DNA of 20,491 nucleotides. It comes from CAZJYI01 sp964550025. Lineage in GTDB: Bacteria > Verrucomicrobiota > Kiritimatiellia > UBA8416 > CAYOBW01. Shown one piece after another: positions 8,147-16,195 of the stretch. Positions within the stretch are counted from its first letter, which is position 1. Each line of letters opens with the position of its first letter. A model generated the notes under the pieces. That model did no database searches. It was not told where the DNA came from and saw nothing but the letters and a program-made list of their open reading frames with translations. Both the position numbers and the translations under genes were made by a program. The stretch lies in assembly GCA_964550025.1 (NCBI GenBank), contig CAZJYI010000182.1:1-20491 (forward strand), written 5' to 3'.

Positions 8147-8238
8147 GGGACGGTCCTCCGCGGTTAGACGCTTCGATTCCAATTGCACGGGCGCCGATAT
8201 TACGGCAAATCACCCCGGGAGGCAACGCCCAACCACGA

Positions 8239-9486
8239 TCAGCAACCGGCGCGGACTTGCTTCTCGTCGTCCACGAGCAGCACACACTCACCCCCTCCCG
8301 TCTCCGCCACGTGCGCCTCGGATTCCGCGGGAGCGTCGGCCGGAAAGAGGACCCTGATGGTGCTGCCTCGCCCCTCTTCGCTCTCGACGAAGATACCGGC
8401 GCCGTGGGCCCGAACCATGCCAAGAACGGCAGAGAGACCCAGTCCCCGTCCCACGAACTTGGTGGAATAGAAGGGATCAAAGAGCTTGTCCAGCGTCTCC
8501 TCGCTCATTCCACACCCGGTGTCGGAAACACTCAAACAGACGTATTGTCCGGGCCGCAGAGCCTGCCCGGAACGGTTGCCCGCCAGGTCCTCTTCACTGC
8601 ATTCCATCCCGTCCACGGAAACGGTGATGGTGCCCCCGGCGGAAATGGCTTCGCGAGCATTGACGAGCAGATTGCACAGCAGGTCCCTGAGCTGTCCCGG
8701 ATCCGCCGACACGGTCGGGACATCATCGGAAAACCGGCGACGCACCGTGATAGGCCCGGATGCTCCCGCCGAGGGGGCTTCGTGACCCATGGCGTCGCTT
8801 ACCACCAACCGGAGGTCGACCGGTTCCGTGACGAAACGTCCCTTGCCCGAATAGGCGAGCATCAGCTTGGAAAGATCCGCCGCCTTGCGTGCCGCCTCCA
8901 TGGCAAGCTCGATTTCCTCGCGAACGGGGGACTCCGCGGGCAGATCGGCAAGGGCCATCTCAGCACAGCCCATTATCCCCATAAGAAGGTTGTTGAAGTC
9001 ATGGGCAATACCACCGGCCAGCACGCTCAGGCTTTCCAGCTTCTTGTTGGCGGCGGCGTTCCGCAGCCGCTCCCGGGATCGCACCATCTCGGTAATATCG
9101 TAGTAGTGTTCAATCCGCCCGCCGGCCAGGTCTCCGGTCTCGATGGGGCGACTGTGGTGCTCCAGCCAACGCTCTTCTCGACCGTGGCGCGGGAGGACGT
9201 GGCATTGAAAGCGCTCGACGTACGTGTTGCGGTCGTATGTCGCAAGGACCGTGGCTTCGAACCGCCCCGGGTCCTCAAATATGTACTTGATTCGCGAGCG
9301 TATTATCGCGCGCTTGCTCTTGCCGATGACCTCTTCGCGCTTGATCCCGAAGTAGGACTCCATCGCCCGGTTAACCCAGACAACGTGGAAACGCGGATCG
9401 AGAACGAACACACCGAAGACGGAACTCTCGAGAGCTTCGCGCGGCAGCGCGTGCGGAAACGTATCCTGTGCGTCGGACGCATGCAT
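8239..9486 (-). CDS. PAS-domain sensor histidine kinase with truncated receiver remnant
   Basis: A 415-residue kinase with no membrane segment or signal peptide, so probably a cytosolic sensor. A PAS domain spans about 17-135 (SSVFGVFVLDPRFHVVWVNRA onward). The dimerisation/phospho-acceptor segment has His162 in GGIAHDFNNLL. The ATPase domain shows the N box with Asn276 (NLLVNAREA), G1 SDTGCGM at 321-327, F box LFDPFYSTK at 335-343 and G2 GRGLGLS at 346-352. The last 16 residues, ECVLLVDDEKQVRAGC, match the first strand and acidic pair (Asp406, Asp407) of a receiver domain, then the protein stops: the phospho-acceptor Asp and the rest are missing. ATG 9486 is preferred over GTG 9495 because AAGGAG is eight bases upstream of the ATG. 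It is probably an orphan kinase, since no response regulator is nearby. Confidence 0.9.
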   Translation of the reverse strand: MHASDAQDTFPHALPREALESSVFGVFVLDPRFHVVWVNRAMESYFGIKREEVIGKSKRAIIRSRIKYIFEDPGRFEATVLATYDRNTYVERFQCHVLPRHGREERWLEHHSRPIETGDLAGGRIEHYYDITEMVRSRERLRNAAANKKLESLSVLAGGIAHDFNNLLMGIMGCAEMALADLPAESPVREEIELAMEAARKAADLSKLMLAYSGKGRFVTEPVDLRLVVSDAMGHEAPSAGASGPITVRRRFSDDVPTVSADPGQLRDLLCNLLVNAREAISAGGTITVSVDGMECSEEDLAGNRSGQALRPGQYVCLSVSDTGCGMSEETLDKLFDPFYSTKFVGRGLGLSAVLGMVRAHGAGIFVESEEGRGSTIRVLFPADAPAESEAHVAETGGGECVLLVDDEKQVRAGC

Positions 9487-10016
9487 GCAGGCCACTCCTT
9501 GAACTCGCCCCGTTCAGGATGAGCGTGCCCGTCAGATGTCGCGTCACAACCGATGATGCACGCTCAATAGCATCATGGCATCGCTGACATCGTCCCTACC
9601 CTTGCATCCGTGAGAAGGAATCGCATCGCTGCGACCTCTGTCCGCCTCCTCCCTGCACCAACAGAATACCAACGAACCAACCGATTCTCTACTCCTACAG
9701 GTCGGAACGGCACGCCATCCGCTGCCTGACACCATAGGCACGATCTTATAGCGCATATTCCGTGCCGCCCGGGCCTCTGACAGATACTCAATGCGAGACT
9801 CGGTCGGCCGACCATTCAGCCACCCCGATGCCGGCGTAGTTGAATTGATGAATCGACCATCGGGCGAGCGCGTATAGCCTTACGCTTCCCTGGAGGACTC
9901 AACGAGAGGGCACAGCTCATCGAAGACCCACAGCCGTAGACTGAGGTTTGAGCCCGCGGTCCCGGAGACAACTCGCCCCCTTGCCGCGGCCAGTCCGTTG
10001 TGGCAGAATACGCCCC
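9487..10016. other. 530-bp divergent intergenic region without a convincing gene
   Basis: Lies between the kinase and beta-helix genes, which point away from each other. Small open frames on the minus strand (about 9544-9815) overlap one another in different frames, look compositionally random and show no known motif. Visible structure: a perfect 12-bp palindrome GGTCGGCCGACC at 9802-9813; GGCACG at 9737-9742 paired with CGTGCC at 9761-9766 around an AT-rich core; and ATGATGC/GCATCAT near 9575. These may be regulatory, but nothing here is firm. Confidence 0.5.
9981..10009 (+). promoter_or_regulatory. Possible promoter giving a leaderless transcript
   Basis: TTGCCG at 9981-9986, 17-bp spacer, CAGAAT at 10004-10009. 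The ATG of the next gene starts at 10017, about where transcription would begin, and no Shine-Dalgarno sequence is present before it. Both hexamers match consensus at only 4 of 6 positions. Confidence 0.25.
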
Positions 10017-12812
10017 ATGCGAAAAAGCCGGAAACGAGCCGCCGTGCCTGCTCTGTTCTCCGCCGTCGCGCTTCTCGTCGGCTGTTGTGTTGCCTGGGGT
10101 GCGGACCTCTCTGCGGGGATCACACTGCACGTCTCCCTCGACGGCAACGACCGATGGTCGGGGCGAATCGCGAGACCGAACGAGGGAAAGACGGACGGCC
10201 CACTGGCATCACTCGGAGGCGCGCGCGATGCCGTCAGGCGCCTGAGATCGTCCGGAAAACGTCGGCCCGTGCGCGTGCAGATCGCCGCCGGAACGTACAT
10301 GCTTCATGAGCCGGTGGTTTTCACGCCACGGGACAGCGGGGCTTCCGGCGCACCGGTTGTCTACGAGGCGGCTGCCGGTGCGCGGCCCGTGTTCACGGGG
10401 GGACGACGAATCACGCGGTTTGAGCGCCGTGACGACGGAGCGTGGTCGGCCCACGTGCCCGACGTGGCCGCGGGGAAGTGGACGTTCGAACAGCTCTACG
10501 TAAACGGGAGGCGCGCCACCCGCGCAAGAACGCCGAACCGCTTCTACCACCATATGCTCGGCAAAGCGCCCTACGGCGTCGATCCCCTGACGGGCAAGAC
10601 CGCCAACCTGGCCAACCGGGCCTTCATTGCGGAGAAGAAAGACATCGCGCCACTGGCCGGCATACCGGCCGAGTCAGTGCGTGACGTTGCGATGGTGGCT
10701 TACCACTCGTGGGCCTGCTCAGTACACCGTCTCGCGTTGGTCGAACAGGATACGGGGCGCGTGGTAACGACCGGCCCGGCGCGATGGCCCTTTTTCCGGT
10801 GGGGTGCGAGGCAACGCTACCACCTGGAGAACTTCCGCGCGGCGTTGGACGCCCCGGGCGAGTGGTTCCTGGCCGGGGACGGCACACTCACTTACCTGCC
10901 GCGTCCGGGAGAAGACGTGCGCACGGCCGAGGTCGTGGCTCCCGTGGGCGATACGTTCCTGCGTTTCGTCGGCGAACCGGATCTCGGTGTCTACTCGGAG
11001 CATATCGTCTTCCGCGGTCTCGCGTTCCGCCACTCGGGGTACGTTTTGCCACCGGGGGGACACAGCGACGCCCAGTCGGCCGTGACCATTCCAGCCGTTG
11101 TCATGGCCGACGGCGCACGGCACGTGGCGATCGAGAACTGCGAAATCGGGAACATCGGCACCTACGGGATCTGGTTCCGCCGCGGCTGCGGCTCTTGCCG
11201 CGTCGAGCGTTGCCACATCCACGACATGGGCGCCGGCGGTGTGCGCATGGGCGAGGGATGGGCCAACGACAACCCGAGGCCTCATGAGGTCACGCGCCGT
11301 ATCACGGTCGACAACAACATCATCCGTTCGGGTGCGCATCTTTTCCGGGGGGCCATCGGCGTGTGGATCGGACACAGTTCCGACAACGTCGTCACGCACA
11401 ACGACATCTCCGATTTCCGCTATTCAACCGTGTCTGTCGGCTGGCGCTGGGGCTATCGGCACAGCGTGGCCAAGCGCAACCGGATTGCATTCAACCACCT
11501 TCACCACCTGGGACAGGGCGTACTCAGCGACATGGGCGGCGTCTACACCCTCGGCCATTCGGAAGGAACGGTTATCACCAACAACGTGATCCACGACGTG
11601 TACTCGTACGACTACTACGGCCGTGGCGGATGGGGCCTGTACAACGACGAGGGCAGCGCCAACATCGTAATGGAGAACAACCTCGTCTACAACGTGAAGA
11701 CCGGGACGTACCACCAGCACTACGGCCGCGAGAACATCGTCCGCAATAACATTCTGGCCTACAGCATGGACGGCCAGGTACAGCGCTCGCGCATTGAACC
11801 CCACCAGTCCTTCACGTTCACCCGCAACATCGTGCTGTGGAAAGAGAGCGAGCTGTTCAGCCGCCCGACGAAGGACGACAAGGTCACCTTCCACCACAAC
11901 CTGTACTGGCGCGAAGACGGGCAACCGGTGACCTTCAACGGCCTCGAGCTCACGGCCTGGCGCACGCTCGGCAAGGGGGAAGGGTCGCTGATTGCCGACC
12001 CGAAGTTCGCAGATCCGCGTGCCGGCGACTTCCGCCTCGCGGCCGATTCCCCTGCGTCCGGGATCGGGTTCGTTCCGTTCGACTACACGAAGGCCGGCGT
12101 CTACGGCGACCCGGCATGGGTGGCCCTGGCTGCAAATTATGTCTATCCGCCCCTCAAGCTCGCCCCCCCTCCCCCGCCCTGGCCGCCGCTCGCGCTCGAC
12201 GATGGCTTTGAGGCCCTCCCGCCGAACGTCCCACCACTGGACGCGACGGTATACGCCGGGGACAAAGGGTCCGTCGCCACGGCGAAGGCTCCCGGACAGG
12301 CGGGCGGCCAGTGTCTGAAGATCCAGGATGCGCCGGGGATGAGATTCTCGTACGACCCGCATTTCTACTACCAGCCTGGCCACACGGTCGGCGTGACACG
12401 CTGCGCATTCGATTTGTGGCTCGCGCCTGATTCGGTCCTCTTCTGCGAGTGGCGCGACAAGGCGCAACCGTACCGCGTGGGCCCCAGCCTGAGCATCCAC
12501 CGGGGGAAGCTCAGTGCGCCCGGGGGACGAACGGTCGATGTGCCGGCGGGCCAGTGGGTCAACATCGCGGTCGAAGCGGGGCTGGGGCCACACTCAACGC
12601 GGTCTTGGAACCTGGCCGTCTCCGTGCCGGGGCGGGAACCACAGCGGTTCAACGGCATCCCCAACCGCCACACCGAGTGGAAGACGCTGGAATGGCTGGG
12701 CTTCTGCAGCACGGCCACCAATGCGACGGCATTCTACATGGACAACATCAAGCTGGAGAACATGGTGTGTGAGAGGCCCGCTTCCGTCCGCCGCGGCGGA
12801 GGGCTACAGTAG
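10017..12812 (+). CDS. Secreted right-handed beta-helix protein, GH141-like
   Basis: A 931-residue exported protein. The opening block HVSLDGNDRWSG at 38-49 followed by DGPLASLGGARDAVRRLR (60-77) is typical of beta-helix glycosidases of the GH141 type. GH141 members I know of act as alpha-L-fucosidase on rhamnogalacturonan II or as xylanase, so a plant or algal glycan substrate is plausible. The parallel beta-helix core spans about 330-620, with many Asn-rich rungs (VVTHNDISDF, VITNNVIHDV, IVMENNLVYN, NIVRNNILAY). A Pro-rich linker lies near 712-722, then a C-terminal beta-sandwich, possibly glycan-binding. ATG 10017 is chosen because a signal peptide starts there; LVGC at 20-23 could also be a lipobox. 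The last dozen codons and the stop come from a palindromic repeat. Exact enzymatic activity is uncertain. Confidence 0.85.
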   Translation: MRKSRKRAAVPALFSAVALLVGCCVAWGADLSAGITLHVSLDGNDRWSGRIARPNEGKTDGPLASLGGARDAVRRLRSSGKRRPVRVQIAAGTYMLHEPVVFTPRDSGASGAPVVYEAAAGARPVFTGGRRITRFERRDDGAWSAHVPDVAAGKWTFEQLYVNGRRATRARTPNRFYHHMLGKAPYGVDPLTGKTANLANRAFIAEKKDIAPLAGIPAESVRDVAMVAYHSWACSVHRLALVEQDTGRVVTTGPARWPFFRWGARQRYHLENFRAALDAPGEWFLAGDGTLTYLPRPGEDVRTAEVVAPVGDTFLRFVGEPDLGVYSEHIVFRGLAFRHSGYVLPPGGHSDAQSAVTIPAVVMADGARHVAIENCEIGNIGTYGIWFRRGCGSCRVERCHIHDMGAGGVRMGEGWANDNPRPHEVTRRITVDNNIIRSGAHLFRGAIGVWIGHSSDNVVTHNDISDFRYSTVSVGWRWGYRHSVAKRNRIAFNHLHHLGQGVLSDMGGVYTLGHSEGTVITNNVIHDVYSYDYYGRGGWGLYNDEGSANIVMENNLVYNVKTGTYHQHYGRENIVRNNILAYSMDGQVQRSRIEPHQSFTFTRNIVLWKESELFSRPTKDDKVTFHHNLYWREDGQPVTFNGLELTAWRTLGKGEGSLIADPKFADPRAGDFRLAADSPASGIGFVPFDYTKAGVYGDPAWVALAANYVYPPLKLAPPPPPWPPLALDDGFEALPPNVPPLDATVYAGDKGSVATAKAPGQAGGQCLKIQDAPGMRFSYDPHFYYQPGHTVGVTRCAFDLWLAPDSVLFCEWRDKAQPYRVGPSLSIHRGKLSAPGGRTVDVPAGQWVNIAVEAGLGPHSTRSWNLAVSVPGREPQRFNGIPNRHTEWKTLEWLGFCSTATNATAFYMDNIKLENMVCERPASVRRGGGLQ

Positions 12813-12837
12813 CCAGCGCTTGCCAAGCGCGGGCTTC
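12776..12837. repeat. Family A palindromic repeat with a diverged inverted partner
   Basis: Unit 12776-12807 begins GCCCGCTTCCGTCCGCCGC and ends GGCGGAGGGCTAC, nearly identical to 391-423. It is followed one base later by 12809-12837, which begins GTAGCCAGCGCTTGCC and ends GCGCGGGCTTC, sharing the ends but with a different inner palindrome (GCGCTTGccAAGCGC). The first unit lies inside the 3' end of the beta-helix gene; the stop codon TAG (12810-12812) falls at the junction of the two units. Confidence 0.7.
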
Positions 12838-12875
12838 GGCAACAGATACGGATTACGTAACGGGATTCGGTGTAC

Positions 12876-13922
12876 ATGGAAACCAGGTTCGCTAAGATGC
12901 TCTGCCTCACGACCCTGCTGCTGGTCGGAGAAGTCCGGGCAACGGAGTGGGTTGTGGGCGCTCCCGGCGAGGGCGAGTGGCGCCATCTGCTTGGCGACGG
13001 CCGCACCGTGGAGAACATGCAGATCGGCAGTAGCATACGCAGGACACTTGTGAACCGGGGCAACGAGCGTCGCCTCTACGCCTTCGAAGCGCCTGTCGCG
13101 TGCGAGGGAGGCGTGCAGTCCATCACCTTTCCCTGCGAGGTCAGCCTCGCGAGCGGCACGGCCCGCCTGGCGGTCGTGGCCGTCAAAGCGGACGGCGACA
13201 CATGGTTCAAGCTGGCCGGGGACACGCCACGATCCAACGGCGTGACAGAGGTGGGCATGTCGCTCGTCGGAATGACGCGAGCCGCCTTCAACAGCGCAGC
13301 GGAAAGCGAAGTCGATTGGAAGGACATACGTCGTCTGCAGGTCGGCCTCGTACTCGACGGCCCGGCCGAAGTCACCTTCACGCTCGGCCGCGCGCGCCTG
13401 TCGGACCAGCCCTATCGGGCCTCGCTGCCCAGGGACCTGCAATCCCCGGCGAACCGAGAGTGGCAACACGCGGCGGACCCCGCCGCCCACGTGGAGCTGA
13501 CGACTCCCGGGGAAGGTCAGGGCGGCACGGAGTGCTGGCGTTTCGACTTCAGTTTCCCGGGGAAGCGGCATATGTTCGCCGTGCCAAGCACGCCGCTCGA
13601 AGACGTGGACGTCGCCGCATACCGCGCGATCGAACTGACGTACAAGGCAAAGCTGCCGGAGGGAATCCCCGGCCTCCTCTTCATGCTCATCGAACGCGAC
13701 GGCACGCAGTACTTCGCCGAACCGCCACCACCGCCGAGCGAGGAATGGAGGAAGCTCGCGGTCCCGTTCGAGAACTTCAAGCGCGGCGCGTGGAGCGAGG
13801 ACGACAACGATCGCCTGGATCTCGACGGCATCGGATCCATAGCCGTGGCCGTGCACGGCGTGGCGAAGCCCGTCCGGGCCGAAGGGACCGTGTGGGTCAG
13901 CCGGATGCGGCTTGTGCCGTGA
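12876..13922 (+). CDS. Secreted protein with two CIA30/CBM-like beta-sandwich domains
   Basis: A 348-residue exported protein of unknown function. ATG 12876 opens a signal peptide (FAKMLCLTTLLLVGEVRA, cleavage near 22); GTG 12870 is an alternative, and the ribosome-binding site is weak for both. Two similar halves can be seen: about 28-178 and 190-348. Each holds beta-rich segments ending in a strand of the kind VTFTLGRARL or GTVWVSRMRLV. The second half has W-R-K-L-A-V-P-F-E-N-F followed by an acidic stretch DDNDRLDLDG, a pattern seen in CIA30-like and CBM11-like jelly-rolls that bind glycans. No catalytic motif is apparent. It lies 63 bp after the beta-helix protein, the gap being mostly repeat, and is followed by two tandem hairpin repeats. 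A role as a glycan-binding accessory to the neighbouring enzymes is inference. Confidence 0.75.
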   Translation: METRFAKMLCLTTLLLVGEVRATEWVVGAPGEGEWRHLLGDGRTVENMQIGSSIRRTLVNRGNERRLYAFEAPVACEGGVQSITFPCEVSLASGTARLAVVAVKADGDTWFKLAGDTPRSNGVTEVGMSLVGMTRAAFNSAAESEVDWKDIRRLQVGLVLDGPAEVTFTLGRARLSDQPYRASLPRDLQSPANREWQHAADPAAHVELTTPGEGQGGTECWRFDFSFPGKRHMFAVPSTPLEDVDVAAYRAIELTYKAKLPEGIPGLLFMLIERDGTQYFAEPPPPPSEEWRKLAVPFENFKRGAWSEDDNDRLDLDGIGSIAVAVHGVAKPVRAEGTVWVSRMRLVP

Positions 13923-13937
13923 GAAGGCAAAAAGCGA

Positions 13938-13999
13938 GTAGCGGAAGACGCCAAGTCTTCCGATAGCCAAGGATCGGAACGCTTGGCGCGTTCCGCTAC
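13938..13999. repeat. Nested-hairpin repeat, copy 1 of 2
   Basis: A 62-bp unit bounded by GTAGCGGAA and TTCCGCTAC. Inside are two smaller hairpins: GGAAGACgccaaGTCTTCC, and GGAACGCttggCGCGTTCC. It lies just after the stop of the beta-sandwich gene, where it could end or attenuate transcription, though no U-run follows. Confidence 0.85.
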
Positions 14000-14016
14000 G
14001 GGAGTGTCAGAGGGAA

Positions 14017-14079
14017 GTAGCGGAAGACGCCAAGTCTTCCGGCGACCAGGGGATCGGAACGCCTGGCGCGTTCCGCTAC
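14017..14079. repeat. Nested-hairpin repeat, copy 2 of 2
   Basis: A 63-bp direct repeat of 13938-13999, separated from it by 17 bp and differing at only a few positions (for example CGCCTGGCGCG for CGCTTGGCGCG). Changes in the outer arms are absent, so both copies keep the same fold. It ends 19 bp before the next start codon, which places the hairpins in the leader of the glycoside hydrolase mRNA. Confidence 0.85.
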
Positions 14080-14098
14080 AGGGAACGGGAGCAAGGAC

Positions 14099-16000
14099 AT
14101 GGAGAAATACGTACTGATTGCCCCGATCCTGGCCGGGCTGTTTGCCGTACCGGCGTCCGGGCAGGACAGCCCCCTGTCCCCCTACGGCGTGTGCGCGCAT
14201 CTCGCGCGCGGGGACGAGTACGGGGAGCATGCGGAAGAGCTCGACCTGATGAAGGCAGCGGGGATCAAGTGGGTGCGCATGGACTTCACGTGGGGCTACT
14301 TCGAGCCGCGCGACGGGCAGTTCCGCTTTGAGCGCTACGACGAGGTGGTGAAGGCCTGCCTCGACCGGGGTATCGACGTGCTGCCGATCCTCTGCTACGA
14401 CAGCCCCTGGGCCGGGTACGCGCATGCCAACCACGCAGCGTGGAAGCGTTTCGTGCGACGCGTCGTTGAACGCTACGCGGATCGGATCCGCTATTGGGAG
14501 ATCTGGAACGAACCCAACATCCACTTCTGGAAGCCAAAGCCCGACCCGAAGCAGTACGCGGCGCTTCTGAAGCTCACGCACAAGACGATCAAGGCGATCG
14601 ATCCCAAGCTGCAGGTCATGTACGGCGGCACGGCCGGTATCCCCCTCGACTTCATCCGCAAGACGCTGGAGCTGGGCGCGGCAAAGCACTTCGACGTGAT
14701 GGCCATCCACCCCTACAGCTACCCGGCGCCGGCCGAAAGCTCAGACCGTCTCGACCAACTCGCCAAGCTCAAGGCCATGCTCAAGGAGTTCGGTGCAACA
14801 GACCGTATCTGGATCACGGAGACCGGCTGGCCGACGCACGTTGACGCAGAGGCAGAGGAACAGCTCGAAATGTGGGGACTGCTCGTCTTCGCCGCCGGGC
14901 GAGAGCAATTCCCCGGCAAATCGCGGCTTCGGATCGCCGTCCTGAACGATCCGCACTATCGGCCGGCAGGAAACACGCCCACGGCCATGGCGGCACAGCT
15001 TCGGCGGGCCAAGAATTGGGAGTGTCGCACTGTGCAACTCGACGACCTCTCCGGCATCTCCGCAGAGAACACGGACGTACTCGTTGGACTGTTCGGGGAG
15101 TACTTCCCGAAGCCGCAGTTTCCGGAGATGGTGCGCTTCGTGCGAGAAGGGGGCATGCTGGCACACTTCGGCGGGGTCCCATTGTACTACGGATCGGACA
15201 TCGTAGACGGGAAGTGGAAGATGCGGACCGGCGGTGGAACGGCTGGGAACCGCCGGCAACTCCGCATCGGGTGGGAGGCGCACTGGACGAAGAAGGGTCT
15301 GCCCGAGAAGGCCGAGCGACTCCGCCCAATCCCGCGCCACGACTGGTTTGAGATACCCAACAAATCCACGCCCACAACGCGATGGTTCAACGGCACGGCA
15401 CTCAAGCCGGGTGACCGCTTCGTCCCCTGCCTCGAAGCCTACAACGGCGAGAACTTCGTCGGCTATCCCTCGGCCCTCTACCTGCTCCGCTCGGACATGA
15501 AGGGCGCCGTACTGGTCAATTGCCTCCCCATGCCGAACACGCGCGGCGTCGACGACGTCACCCAGGGGGGACGGCTTTCGCGTGCCTATCTCACCTACCT
15601 GGCACACGGGGTCGAGGTCTTCTTCTGGTACGAGTTCAGGGACGGCGGCAAGAAACCCGACTACAACGAGCACAACTTCGGGATGATCGAGTTGGATCTC
15701 AAGCCCAAACCGGCTTTGGCAGCCATGAAGACCCTGACAGGCATGCTGGGACACGCGCCTACTTTCGCTGCCCCACCGGCCGAGGCGTACCCCGGAATCT
15801 CAGGTCTTCGCGTAACCGGACGAGGCAGGAAGGCATACGATGTCTACTGGGCCCTGGAGGGGGAACGGACTCTGCCACTTGAAGGGAGTGAGGTTGAAGC
15901 CGTACACACCCATTCGTTTCCCCGCACATTGAGGCCGTCCAATACCGGCCGTGCATTCGAGGTCCGACTCGATGAGGCCCCCGTCTTCATAGAGAGGTAG
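14099..16000 (+). CDS. Secreted clan-A-type glycoside hydrolase with inserted amidotransferase-like domain
   Basis: A 633-residue exported retaining glycosidase of GH39/GH5-like appearance. ATG 14099 follows GGGAG at a usable distance and opens a signal peptide ending near GQ (residue 22). The TIM barrel starts at about 28 (YGVCAHLARG). Acid/base Glu138 is in YWEIWNEPN and nucleophile Glu241 in IWITETGWPTH, 103 residues apart, as expected for clan A. After strand 7 the barrel is interrupted: residues about 275-480 form an alpha/beta domain with LRIAVLNDPHY, NTDVLVGLFGEYF, FVREGGMLAHFGGVPLYY and GAVLVNCLP, resembling ThuA or beta-galactosidase trimerisation-type amidotransferase-like folds. 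The barrel resumes with GVEVFFWYEFRDGG (504-517) and NEHNFGMIELD. A short C-terminal sandwich follows. The substrate cannot be deduced; the pectin/rhamnose-like context is only suggestive. Confidence 0.85.
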   Translation: MEKYVLIAPILAGLFAVPASGQDSPLSPYGVCAHLARGDEYGEHAEELDLMKAAGIKWVRMDFTWGYFEPRDGQFRFERYDEVVKACLDRGIDVLPILCYDSPWAGYAHANHAAWKRFVRRVVERYADRIRYWEIWNEPNIHFWKPKPDPKQYAALLKLTHKTIKAIDPKLQVMYGGTAGIPLDFIRKTLELGAAKHFDVMAIHPYSYPAPAESSDRLDQLAKLKAMLKEFGATDRIWITETGWPTHVDAEAEEQLEMWGLLVFAAGREQFPGKSRLRIAVLNDPHYRPAGNTPTAMAAQLRRAKNWECRTVQLDDLSGISAENTDVLVGLFGEYFPKPQFPEMVRFVREGGMLAHFGGVPLYYGSDIVDGKWKMRTGGGTAGNRRQLRIGWEAHWTKKGLPEKAERLRPIPRHDWFEIPNKSTPTTRWFNGTALKPGDRFVPCLEAYNGENFVGYPSALYLLRSDMKGAVLVNCLPMPNTRGVDDVTQGGRLSRAYLTYLAHGVEVFFWYEFRDGGKKPDYNEHNFGMIELDLKPKPALAAMKTLTGMLGHAPTFAAPPAEAYPGISGLRVTGRGRKAYDVYWALEGERTLPLEGSEVEAVHTHSFPRTLRPSNTGRAFEVRLDEAPVFIER

Positions 16001-16184
16001 ACGCCCCATGACGTACGCCCGCACTGGTTCCAATACAAGGGCCAGGCCACGACCGGGCGCGGCGACGGAGAGAACTACCAGATCGGCTTCATCGACGTCT
16101 GCGACCGCCCCCTACCCCGAGATCGTCGCGGCAGCGCGGAGAGTGGGCAAGGACATGTACGCGTATCGGTCAGAACACAGGTAG
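16001..16184 (+). pseudogene. C-terminal stump of another glycoside hydrolase, frameshifted
   Basis: Directly after the previous stop, in the same frame, the sequence reads PHDVRPHWFQYKGQATTGRG then DGENYQIGFIDVCDRP. A run of five C (16108-16112) has one base too many; shifting by one restores YPEIVAAARRVGKDMYAYRSEHR and a TAG at 16182-16184. The motif HWFQY...TGR..DGENYQIGF.DV.DRPYPE is the well-known C-terminus of TIM-barrel glycosidases of the beta-galactosidase/agarase-like sort, where HWFQY corresponds to the last barrel strand. No start codon and no upstream catalytic portion are present, so it is a remnant about 60 codons long. Confidence 0.8.
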
Positions 16185-16195
16185 CCCACCTCCCT

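Noticed and set aside
8150..8240. Frameshift explaining the short receiver domain of the kinase
   Set aside because: None of the other frames downstream encodes receiver-like sequence, and too little DNA remains before the next gene; deletion fits better.
9544..9815. Small minus-strand frames in the kinase/beta-helix gap
   Set aside because: Two overlapping frames, neither with a signal peptide, motif or convincing ribosome-binding site; more likely chance.
13938..14079. CRISPR array
   Set aside because: Only two copies, long nested hairpins, a 17-bp spacer and no cas genes; this is a tandem palindromic repeat.
16108..16112. Programmed frameshift joining the glycosidase stump halves
   Set aside because: The stump follows a stop codon, has no start or catalytic part, and lacks slippery-site context beyond a C-run; decay is simpler.
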